Below, piece by piece: positions 15,527 to 21,877 of a DNA stretch of 32,355 nucleotides; positions within the stretch are counted from its first letter, which is position 1, and each line of letters begins with the position of its first letter. Below the pieces are notes generated by a model, which saw only the letters and a program-made list of their open reading frames with translations, made no database searches and had not been told where the DNA came from. Made by a program: the position numbers and the translations under genes. The DNA comes from Oscillospiraceae bacterium (lineage in GTDB: Bacteria > Bacillota > Clostridia > Oscillospirales > Acutalibacteraceae), in assembly GCA_003526845.1 (NCBI GenBank), contig DPVM01000003.1, forward strand, positions 1-32,355, in the 5' to 3' direction.

Positions 15527-15590
15527 AAAAAAACCATCGTGTAAAGCACACAATCAAAACAATAGTTGTGATATTCTTTGTCTACGATGG
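15527..15590 (-). terminator. Attenuator terminator in the mgtE leader
   Basis: On the minus strand CCATCGT (15590-15584) pairs with ACGATGG (15540-15534) and seven T follow (15533-15527). The inner part can extend with CACAA/TTGTG. The hairpin lies 32 bases before the mgtE start, so it would stop transcription before the gene. Its 5' arm is also complementary to the upstream ORF, giving a mutually exclusive alternative fold. Confidence 0.7.
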
Positions 15591-15689
15591 ATAAGGCCAA
15601 AAAAATATTAATTAAAGCGAGTAAATACAGACACTTGCAATCCTCATCGGCTCCTGCCCATCGCCAAAGATACTTCGATTATCACAACT
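15564..15689 (-). promoter_or_regulatory. Candidate antiterminator fold of the mgtE leader
   Basis: Three collinear segments inside the upstream ORF pair with the region of the terminator 5' arm. AGTTGTGATA (15689-15680) pairs with TATCACAACT (15573-15564). CTTTG (15669-15665) pairs with CAAAG (15580-15576). CGATGG (15663-15658) pairs with CCATCG (15590-15585). Together these 21 pairs exclude the terminator hairpin at 15527-15590. Ribosomes on the upstream ORF would cover the 5' strands and so favour termination. Confidence 0.65.
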
Positions 15690-15695
15690 GTCCAT
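15612..15695 (-). CDS. Leader peptide ORF upstream of mgtE (27 residues)
   Basis: A complete small ORF lies in the mgtE leader: ATG at 15695, 27 codons, TAA at 15614-15612. A textbook ribosome binding site AGGAGGCG (15710-15703) is spaced seven bases from the ATG. The peptide is not hydrophobic at its start and carries GDGQEP (residues 11-16) followed by MRIASV. Acidic residues next to proline are the type of nascent sequence shown to destabilise ribosomes at low Mg2+ in the enterobacterial MgtL leader. The relationship here is inference, since the sequences are not similar. Codons 3-13 contain the 5' strands of the antiterminator. The product is likely a cis-acting regulator, not a functional protein. 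Confidence 0.7.
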   Translation of the reverse strand: MDSCDNRSIFGDGQEPMRIASVCIYSL

Positions 15696-15729
15696 ATAAA
15701 TTCGCCTCCTGTCTTTCAAAATCAGCAAA

Positions 15730-15758
15730 ATTATATCACTCAAAAAAACTTTTGTCTA
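15730..15758 (-). promoter_or_regulatory. mgtE promoter
   Basis: On the minus strand TAGACA (15753-15758) and a perfect TATAAT (15730-15735) are 17 bases apart. The start should be near 15722, giving a leader of about 227 bases before mgtE. Confidence 0.8.
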
Positions 15759-15825
15759 CAGTAAAAATAAACAAAAATTTTTTTAACGAAAAGGGAAAAG
15801 CAAGGTATTGGCTTGTCAAAAAAAA

Positions 15826-16311
15826 TTAAATTCCAAACATATTTTTGCAAATTTCTTTGCCGACGGCAGTTTTAAAGATTTTGTCATATGCATTTTGAAC
15901 AGCTGATTTTGAAACACCGTTTTCAAACATATTAACAAGGAAATCCGCTTCAACAATAATTTGCCAATCGATTTTGTCTATATTATCATATGTGTGGTGA
16001 TGCGCTATCAAAAATTGCACTCTCTCGGACACTTTATCATCAAATTTCAATTTTTTAAGCAGGTTTTTAGCTATTGCAGGGCCTTCCTTTTCCTGCAGTT
16101 TTCCGTCGCAGTTGCCATATTTTTTCTCACAAAAATGAATTCCTATATCATGTGTGAGCGCCGCCGCCTCAATTATAAATAAAGTTTTGTCATCAACCTT
16201 TTCCGCCTCGGCTATCAGCTTTGCATAGCTGTGCACCTTGCAAAAATGCTGTATCCTTTTTGCGTCTGCGCCGTATAAATCTATCATTGCTAAATGTAAC
16301 CTGTTTATCAT
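15826..16311 (-). CDS. HD-domain phosphohydrolase-like protein
   Basis: This 161-residue protein is a single HD domain. HD proteins are metal-dependent phosphohydrolases acting on nucleotides or phosphodiesters; the substrate of this one is unknown. Visible ligands are His27 in KVHSYAKL, His54-Asp55 in ALTHDIGIH, the His103-105 run in IAHHHTYD, and Asp122 in VEADFL. The full metal set H...HD...H...D is therefore intact. I prefer the ATG at 16311 (MINRLHLAM) over 16317 because GGAGG (16319-16323) is seven bases from it but only one base from the first ATG. It lies upstream of the mgtE promoter in the same direction with no convincing terminator between, so some read-through into the mgtE leader is possible. 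Confidence 0.88.
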   Translation of the reverse strand: MINRLHLAMIDLYGADAKRIQHFCKVHSYAKLIAEAEKVDDKTLFIIEAAALTHDIGIHFCEKKYGNCDGKLQEKEGPAIAKNLLKKLKFDDKVSERVQFLIAHHHTYDNIDKIDWQIIVEADFLVNMFENGVSKSAVQNAYDKIFKTAVGKEICKNMFGI

Positions 16312-16393
16312 TTCCATACCTCCAAACCGTATTTTTCACTTTTAAATATTCAAAGTTTTCATTTTATCGCCTTTGAATATACCGTCACTGTAT

Positions 16394-16422
16394 ATCTTAG
16401 TACATATGAAGCAAATAATCAA
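16394..16422 (-). promoter_or_regulatory. Possible promoter of the HD-domain gene
   Basis: On the minus strand TTGATT (16417-16422) and TAAGAT (16394-16399) are 17 bases apart, about 80 bases before the start codon. Confidence 0.4.
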
Positions 16423-16423
16423 A

Positions 16424-16585
16424 CAAAATATGCGTTTGGAAACTTTCTTGACAAATCGTTTCCGTTATGCCCGTAGGTTATTTTCACGCCAATACTTTCG
16501 CCTTGCACTGAGCACTTTTATTTTTCCGAAGCTTTTTATCCCAAATGGTTGAATCGGAAATTTATTTTTTCACCTATAAGACAAC
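16424..16585. other. Intergenic stretch with two weak inverted repeats, no gene seen
   Basis: Between the HD gene and the yhgE terminator I see no ORF with a ribosome binding site. It holds GGAAAC/GTTTCC (16438-16443 with 16458-16463) and TTTCCGA/TCGGAAA (16523-16529 with 16554-16560). The second is followed by a T-rich tract on the plus strand and could be the end of a small RNA, but no good promoter precedes it. Confidence 0.3.
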
Positions 16586-16620
16586 AAAAAAGATGTGTTC
16601 CTTACGGAGCACATCTTTTT
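16586..16620 (-). terminator. Terminator of the yhgE-like gene
   Basis: GATGTGTTCC (16592-16601) and GGAGCACATC (16606-16615) form a ten-base stem with a TTAC loop and A/T tracts on both sides, starting 12 bases after the stop at 16632. It can work in both directions. Confidence 0.85.
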
Positions 16621-16631
16621 GCTTTTTTTGT

Positions 16632-19124
16632 TTATGCCTCAAGCGACTGAGGAGCGGATTGTGACTTTTTCTTTTCGATTACCATTCCGATTGCGGTAAT
16701 TATTACAAATACTGCGAGGAATACGATAAGAACAAGTGCATTTTTGCCTGCCCAACTGCCTGCCGTGCCGCTGATAGCCTCTTTAAAGAGCTGTGTTGAA
16801 TATGTCATCGGGAGGAATTTATTGATGACGATAAAGAATTTTGATTGAGTTTCAATCGGGAATGTACCTGCGCACGATGTAAGCTGAAGAATCAGCAAGA
16901 AGAGTGCGACAAATTTTCCTATATTACCGGTGAACATCAGGAAGAACTGAATTATCGCCATAAATGTCAGCGAAACAAGAATACACGATGCAATCAAAAG
17001 CGCAAAGTTATTAACAACAATTCCGAGTGCAAACTTGATAATCAATGCAAGAGCTATGCCCTGAGCGGCACTGATTACGATGAATGCAAGACCGCGACGA
17101 ACAGGGTACTTGCTGTCCTTTGAAAGTGACGGAATTTTTCTCTTATAGTCAAGATAAATACCGAAGAAAATCATTAATCCGCCAACCCAAAGTGAAAGAC
17201 ACATAAAGTACGGAGCAAATGCCGAGCCGTAGTTTTCAACCGGCTGAACATACTCTGTTTCGGTTGTAACCGGTTCATCACCTACATAATCGGCAAGTCC
17301 GTCGAGAGCTTTGAGCTGCTCGTTTGTATCTGCAACGGAGTCATCCACGCCGTCTTTTGCGGTTTTAACGCCGTCTTTAAGTTTTTCTGCGCCCGAATCA
17401 AGTGATGAGGTGCCGTTTTTGAGAGTAACAATACCATTGAACAAATCAACTGCGCCTCCGGCAACCTGCGATGCTCCCGAAGTTAATGCGGTTGAGCCTG
17501 TTTTAAGCTGTGTTGCGCCGTTTGCAAGCTGTCCTATACCCGACATCAATGTCGGAACATTTGCATTAAGCGTATTGGTGCCTGCGCTGAGCTGTGATGC
17601 TCCGTCTGCAACTTGTGATGCGCCGGAATTGAGTGCGTTATTGTTCGCCGCAAGCTGTCCCAAACCTGCCGAAAGTGTTGCCGCGCCTGTGTTGAGTGTG
17701 TCATTATTTGATGTCAAAACAGACAATCCTGCCGAAAGATTATATGCGCCGTAAAGAACGGTGTCCTTTTTCTTTTCTGTGCCGAAGCCTGCCTGAGCCT
17801 GTTGTAATCCTGCATAAAGCGTTTGTGTTTCTGATTTAACCGTGCGCAAGCCTTCTGTAACAAGAGTTACAACGTCGTTGACTTCGCCTGCGCCGCTTGA
17901 AAGAGCGGTAATATTTTTAGAAATTGTATCAATTCCCTTTTCTGCAGCCGCAAGGTATTGCTCGTTACCGGTTTTACCGTATGCGATAAGTGCCTGCTTA
18001 ATGTCTGCCATGCTTGTATCATATGCCGAATCAAGATTTTTAAGTCCGTCTGATACTTTCGCTGAGCCGCTTTCAAGCTGTTTAAGCTTTTTCTCAGATG
18101 CGGTGTCATTAAGCTTTGAGATGGAGTCTTTAACATTTGATGTAATTAAATCAACACCGCCGCTGACCTTTTTTACACCCTTATAAAGGTCGCTTGCACC
18201 CTGCGATGCAGTCGCTGCGTTTGTTGTGTAAGCCAAAATGCCCTGTTGAACGGTTGCAGAGCCTGCGCTTGCCTTTGATACATTTGATGTATATTCGCTG
18301 ACACCCGATTTAAGCGATGCGGCGCCGTTGCTGAGCTTTGACGCGCCGAGATTGAGAACACTGACGCCCTGCGCCAATGTAGGAGCCGCCGCACTCAGTG
18401 TATCCGTGCCGTTTTTAAGTCTTGAAATACCCGAATCAAGGTTTGTTGAGCCGTCAGAAACCTGTGAGGCACCGTCTGAAAGAGTTTTTGAGCCGTCTTT
18501 CAAATCGGTTGCACCCGAATCAAGCTTTTTCGTTCCGTCCTTAAGTGTTGACGAGCCGTCATAAAGCTGATTCAAACCATCCTGCAGCTCGCCCATTTGG
18601 TCGGGCACGCTGTTTAATTTATCTGAAAGAGTTTGAATAATTTCCTTGTCGATACTTGAATTTACGGTGTCTTTGATAGTTGGCATTGCATTTTCAAGTA
18701 TTTGCGCGGCAAGATAATTTTTCTTTTGGTTTGCCGAATAAATTATTTTTGAGTGCAATTTTTCTGTATTTTCAGATGCGGTTGAAATATTACTCGAAAA
18801 ATCGGCCGGTATTGTGATTGACGCATAATATTTTTGATTTAATACGCCGTCCTTTGCCGTGTCGGCATCGGTAAAATCGAATTTGAGTGAGCCGTCCTCT
18901 TTGAGATTATCGCAGATTTCTTCGCCGACATTTCGTGTTTTGCCGTTAATGGTTGCGCCTTTATCGAGATTAACCACTGCAACCGGCACACTGTCGAGCC
19001 GAGCATAAGGGTCCCAAAAGGCTTCAAGATAAAAGTAGCTGTATAAAAGCGGAATTACAAGAACACCGATTATGACAGCCGCCTTTCCGATTGAAAAGGC
19101 TTTTTTCTTTTTTGATTTTGACAT
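16632..19124 (-). CDS. YhgE/Pip family membrane protein
   Basis: The 830-residue protein has the YhgE/Pip architecture. One N-terminal membrane helix (about 10-32) is followed by an extracytoplasmic domain with PVAVVNLDKGA near residue 50. A very long periodic region (about 190-600) follows, built from LxxGxxxLxxG units every 7-14 residues (for example LYDGSSTLKDGTKKLDSG). Five C-terminal helices resemble an ABC-2-type permease. Lactococcal Pip is a phage receptor, and related YueB/EsaA-like proteins belong to type VII secretion; no WXG100 or EssC gene is nearby, so the export role is unproved. The start is ATG 19124 (MSKSKKKK) because GAGG is eight bases upstream; earlier in-frame starts overlap the ribosome binding site. 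It is a single gene with its own promoter and terminator. Confidence 0.88.
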   Translation of the reverse strand: MSKSKKKKAFSIGKAAVIIGVLVIPLLYSYFYLEAFWDPYARLDSVPVAVVNLDKGATINGKTRNVGEEICDNLKEDGSLKFDFTDADTAKDGVLNQKYYASITIPADFSSNISTASENTEKLHSKIIYSANQKKNYLAAQILENAMPTIKDTVNSSIDKEIIQTLSDKLNSVPDQMGELQDGLNQLYDGSSTLKDGTKKLDSGATDLKDGSKTLSDGASQVSDGSTNLDSGISRLKNGTDTLSAAAPTLAQGVSVLNLGASKLSNGAASLKSGVSEYTSNVSKASAGSATVQQGILAYTTNAATASQGASDLYKGVKKVSGGVDLITSNVKDSISKLNDTASEKKLKQLESGSAKVSDGLKNLDSAYDTSMADIKQALIAYGKTGNEQYLAAAEKGIDTISKNITALSSGAGEVNDVVTLVTEGLRTVKSETQTLYAGLQQAQAGFGTEKKKDTVLYGAYNLSAGLSVLTSNNDTLNTGAATLSAGLGQLAANNNALNSGASQVADGASQLSAGTNTLNANVPTLMSGIGQLANGATQLKTGSTALTSGASQVAGGAVDLFNGIVTLKNGTSSLDSGAEKLKDGVKTAKDGVDDSVADTNEQLKALDGLADYVGDEPVTTETEYVQPVENYGSAFAPYFMCLSLWVGGLMIFFGIYLDYKRKIPSLSKDSKYPVRRGLAFIVISAAQGIALALIIKFALGIVVNNFALLIASCILVSLTFMAIIQFFLMFTGNIGKFVALFLLILQLTSCAGTFPIETQSKFFIVINKFLPMTYSTQLFKEAISGTAGSWAGKNALVLIVFLAVFVIITAIGMVIEKKKSQSAPQSLEA

Positions 19125-19149
19125 AATCATCACCTCATCAAAAACTATT

Positions 19150-19177
19150 TGTATAATTCGTTTTTACTAATTGTAAA
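19150..19177 (-). promoter_or_regulatory. Promoter of the yhgE-like gene
   Basis: On the minus strand TTTACA (19172-19177) and TATACA (19150-19155) are 16 bases apart, 25 bases before the start codon. Confidence 0.55.
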
Positions 19178-19341
19178 TCATCGATATAAAAAAGTAATCA
19201 TACAAACATATACACTTGTCGCAAAAATGACTTTTCGCCGACATTGTATAAATTTTGACAAGAGGCTTTTATTGTTGATTGGATATTGTATAATCTGATA
19301 AAGTATTAATATAAGGGTGAGGGATTTAGAGGCCAAAATAA

Positions 19342-19377
19342 AAAAATATGCCAATACTTGCGTATTGGCATATTTTT
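19342..19377 (-). terminator. Terminator overlapping the stop codon of the glycerophosphodiesterase-like gene
   Basis: A perfect 16-base stem (19342-19357 with 19362-19377), four-base loop and T-tract on the minus strand. The hairpin begins inside the stop codon of the gene, so terminator and coding end share bases. Confidence 0.9.
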
Positions 19378-20209
19378 ATTTGCCCCAATTATCTATTACA
19401 TCCTGTATCATATCGGGGTTGTGGGTAGTGATATTATCCGGCTTGTTGATAAGAGCGCGCTTTATTTGGCGCTCGGTATCAACTGTCCAAACCGAAAGTT
19501 TGTAACCGTTTTTGTGGAGAAGATTTGAAAGTGTGCGTGATGCATAGGTGTATTTGCAATTTACGCCGATTGCGCCTGTTTTTTGGAGCATAGCAATCAG
19601 CTTTTTTTGATAATCGTCGTCAAAAATTCTGATTCTGCTCGGTGTGCAATTGATATAATAATCAATATTCGGGCAATTTGCCTTTACTGCATCAACCTGT
19701 GACTGCTCAATTCCGGTCAAAAAGACACGGTCGGTCATTGAATACTGAATAATCAAATCATAAAGCGGCTTTAGCGCTTTTGTTTCTTTAATATCGAGAT
19801 TGAGGCGGATATTTGTCGGTTTAAGCAATTCAAACGCCTCGGTGAGCTGAACGCCGTCGTTATTTGTGACTATAATATCGTGGCCCATAACAACCGTTCC
19901 GCTCGGGCGCAAGCGAATATCAATCTCAAACACCTGAACATTGTTTTTTATCGCCGCCTTGACGGAATCGAGCGAATTATCCGCAGTGGAGAATGCGCCG
20001 GTGTGCGCGGTTATGGTAAATCCGTCCATAAAAGACAAATTCCTTTCCTCATAAGACTTTGTGATTGCATAATTGCCGACACCGACAATCAGCGCCACCG
20101 AAATGATAAACGATGCGACCTGATAAGAAAAGTGCTTTGCCCATGTCGGCGTCATATTTCGTTTTAAAAATCGCTTAAATCTCTGCCAACGGGTGAGTTT
20201 TTCTGCCAT
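19376..20209 (-). CDS. Glycerophosphodiester phosphodiesterase-like membrane protein, altered active site
   Basis: The family hydrolyses glycerophosphodiesters to glycerol-3-phosphate and an alcohol with a TIM-barrel fold. This 277-residue protein has a basic N-terminus, one membrane helix (about 31-50), then the barrel. Recognised blocks are ITAHTGAFSTADNSLDS, VFEIDIRLRPSG, VVMGHD, LNLDIKE and, late, LSVWTVDTERQI. The catalytic His, the metal Glu/Asp of FEID and the His of GHD are present. However, the usual HRG is HTG and the usual PENT is ADNS, so the phosphate-contacting Arg and one acidic ligand are changed. It may have another substrate or little activity. ATG 20209 is preceded by GGAG nine bases away, inside an invertible stem (20217-20295). 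It lies 95 bases downstream of guaB and may be cotranscribed. Confidence 0.8.
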   Translation of the reverse strand: MAEKLTRWQRFKRFLKRNMTPTWAKHFSYQVASFIISVALIVGVGNYAITKSYEERNLSFMDGFTITAHTGAFSTADNSLDSVKAAIKNNVQVFEIDIRLRPSGTVVMGHDIIVTNNDGVQLTEAFELLKPTNIRLNLDIKETKALKPLYDLIIQYSMTDRVFLTGIEQSQVDAVKANCPNIDYYINCTPSRIRIFDDDYQKKLIAMLQKTGAIGVNCKYTYASRTLSNLLHKNGYKLSVWTVDTERQIKRALINKPDNITTHNPDMIQDVIDNWGK

Positions 20210-20216
20210 ACCGAAT

Positions 20217-20295
20217 CGCTCCGAAAATCATAACGGAGCGGACTGAACGATAACAAAAGAATTTGAAAATCCTGAATCGACAACAATCCGCTCCG
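20217..20295 (-). promoter_or_regulatory. Alternative stem structure over the ribosome binding site of the 20209 gene
   Basis: On the minus strand three segments occur in order: CGGAGCGGA (20295-20287), TCCGCTCCG (20242-20234) and CGGAGCG (20223-20217). The middle one can pair fully with the first (nine pairs) or with the third (seven pairs). The third contains the ribosome binding site GGAG of the downstream gene. Pairing of the first two frees it, and pairing of the last two hides it. Confidence 0.5.
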
Positions 20296-20304
20296 AAAAA
20301 ATTA

Positions 20305-21777
20305 TTATTTATTGCCTGAATAGTTTGGTGCTTCCTTAGTGATGTAAACATCGTGCGGATGGCTTTCAATAAGACCTGCGCCTGTAATTCTGATGAACTG
20401 TGCCTTGTCGCGAAGCTCAGCGATTGTGTGACAGCCGACATAACCCATACCCGAGCGCAAACCGCCCATCATCTGGAATACGGTGTCGGAAAGAGATCCC
20501 TTGTAAGGAACACGGCCCTCTACGCCTTCGGGAACAAATTTCTTCGAGCCTTTTTGGAAATATCTGTCAGCCGAGCCGTGGTTCATTGCGCCGAGGGAGC
20601 CCATTCCGCGATAAACTTTGAACTGTCTGCCCTGCCAAATTTCTGTTTCGCCGGGTGCCTCGTCACAGCCTGCAACAAGCGAGCCGACCATAACTACGCT
20701 GCCGCCTGCGGCAAGAGCCTTAACGATTTCGCCCGAATATTTGATACCGCCGTCGGCGATAACCGGAATACCGTATTTGTCTGCTCTTTCGGCAGAATCA
20801 TATATAGCCGTGATTTGCGGAACACCGATGCCGGCAACAACACGTGTTGTGCAAATTGAGCCGGGACCGATACCGATTTTTACAGCGTCTGCGCCTGCCT
20901 TGATGAGTGCCTCTGTTGCGTCTGCTGTTGCAACATTGCCTGCAATAAGCTCAACATCGGGGAATGCGTTTTTAACTTTTGAAACATTTGCGAGGATATT
21001 TTTTGAATGGCCGTGAGCAGAGTCGAGAACGAATGCATCAACACCTGCATCATAAAGAGCCTTTGCTCTGTCAAGAACATCTGCCGTTACACCGAGAGCT
21101 GCGGCACAAAGCAAACGGTCTTTTGAGTCACGGGCAGTGTTTGGATATTTAACAGCCTTTTCAATGTCCTTGATTGTAACAAGACCGGTAAGCTTTCCGT
21201 TCTTATCAACAAGAGGGAGCTTTTCGATTTTTGATTTCATAAGGATTTTTTTGGCATCATCGAGAGTTGTGCCTGCCATAGCCGTAACAAGCTCCGATTT
21301 CGGAGTCATAACATCGGCGATTTTAGCGCTGAAATCAGTCATAAAACGAAGGTCACGGTTTGTAAGAATACCTACAAGAGTGCCGTCGGCTTCACAAATC
21401 GGCACACCGCTGATTTTGTATTTGCCCATAAGTTTGTCGGCATCTTCGACTGTGTGATTCGGTGAAAGATAAAACGGATTTGTGATAACGCCGTTTTCGG
21501 ATCTTTTAACCTTATCAACCTCTGTTGCCTGCTCTTCGATTGTCATATTCTTGTGAATAACGCCGATGCCGCCCTCACGCGCGATGGCAATTGCCATCTC
21601 CGACTCGGTAACGGTATCCATTGCGGCAGTCATAAGAGGAATGTTCAATGTGATTTTATTTGTGAGCTTTGTTTGCAACTTAACCATATCGGGTGTAACA
21701 TCGCTCTCCGCCGGAATCAAAAGAACATCGTCAAATGTAAGTCCTTCTTTTACAAATTTTTCGTTGTAAGCCTTCAT
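20305..21777 (-). CDS. guaB: IMP dehydrogenase
   Basis: GuaB oxidises IMP to XMP with NAD+, the committed step of GMP synthesis. The 490-residue length is standard. The N-terminal barrel part LTFDDVLLIPAES is followed by two CBS domains (about residues 95-205). The barrel resumes with DSAHGHSKN, then the catalytic loop GIGPGSICTTRVVAG with its Cys, the IMP-binding VIADGGIKYSG, the flap YRGMGSLGAM and the C-terminal GGLRSGMGYVG. Every expected element is intact. ATG 21777 follows GGAGG with good spacing. A TTGATA-17-TATTAT promoter lies just upstream, overlapping the end of the preceding gene region. I see no purine riboswitch, as the leader is only about 45 bases. The glycerophosphodiesterase-like gene follows. 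Confidence 0.98.
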   Translation of the reverse strand: MKAYNEKFVKEGLTFDDVLLIPAESDVTPDMVKLQTKLTNKITLNIPLMTAAMDTVTESEMAIAIAREGGIGVIHKNMTIEEQATEVDKVKRSENGVITNPFYLSPNHTVEDADKLMGKYKISGVPICEADGTLVGILTNRDLRFMTDFSAKIADVMTPKSELVTAMAGTTLDDAKKILMKSKIEKLPLVDKNGKLTGLVTIKDIEKAVKYPNTARDSKDRLLCAAALGVTADVLDRAKALYDAGVDAFVLDSAHGHSKNILANVSKVKNAFPDVELIAGNVATADATEALIKAGADAVKIGIGPGSICTTRVVAGIGVPQITAIYDSAERADKYGIPVIADGGIKYSGEIVKALAAGGSVVMVGSLVAGCDEAPGETEIWQGRQFKVYRGMGSLGAMNHGSADRYFQKGSKKFVPEGVEGRVPYKGSLSDTVFQMMGGLRSGMGYVGCHTIAELRDKAQFIRITGAGLIESHPHDVYITKEAPNYSGNK

Positions 21778-21825
21778 ATACTATCCTCCGTATTAAAAAT
21801 TTTAATATATAAAAATATTTTTACT

Positions 21826-21854
21826 ATAATACCACTTTGGGCACGGCATATCAA
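21826..21854 (-). promoter_or_regulatory. guaB promoter
   Basis: On the minus strand TTGATA (21849-21854) and TATTAT (21826-21831) are spaced by 17 bases, leaving a short AT-rich leader. Confidence 0.75.
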
Positions 21855-21877
21855 GAGTTTTTTGCGCGCGGCGCAGA

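Noticed and set aside
15496..15600. N-terminal extension of MgtE by 35 residues
   Set aside because: The in-frame extension crosses the T7 terminator and has no ribosome binding site; GGAGG before 15495 and the family N-terminus support the shorter form.
15496..15740. M-box (ykoK) magnesium riboswitch upstream of mgtE
   Set aside because: The conserved M-box core blocks could not be found; the region is instead occupied by an ORF with a ribosome binding site. A covariance-model search would settle this.
16523..16571. Small RNA terminator on the plus strand (TTTCCGA/TCGGAAA then T-rich)
   Set aside because: The loop is long (24 bases), the T-tract is interrupted, and no promoter at a proper distance was found.
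17300..18600. Tandem DNA repeats in the yhgE-like gene
   Set aside because: The periodicity is at protein level (LxxG units typical of YhgE/Pip proteins); the DNA units are too divergent to be a DNA repeat array.
19317..19505. Plus-strand ORF starting GTG 19317
   Set aside because: It runs through the perfect 16-base terminator stem and then antisense to the phosphodiesterase-like gene; residues show no pattern of a protein.
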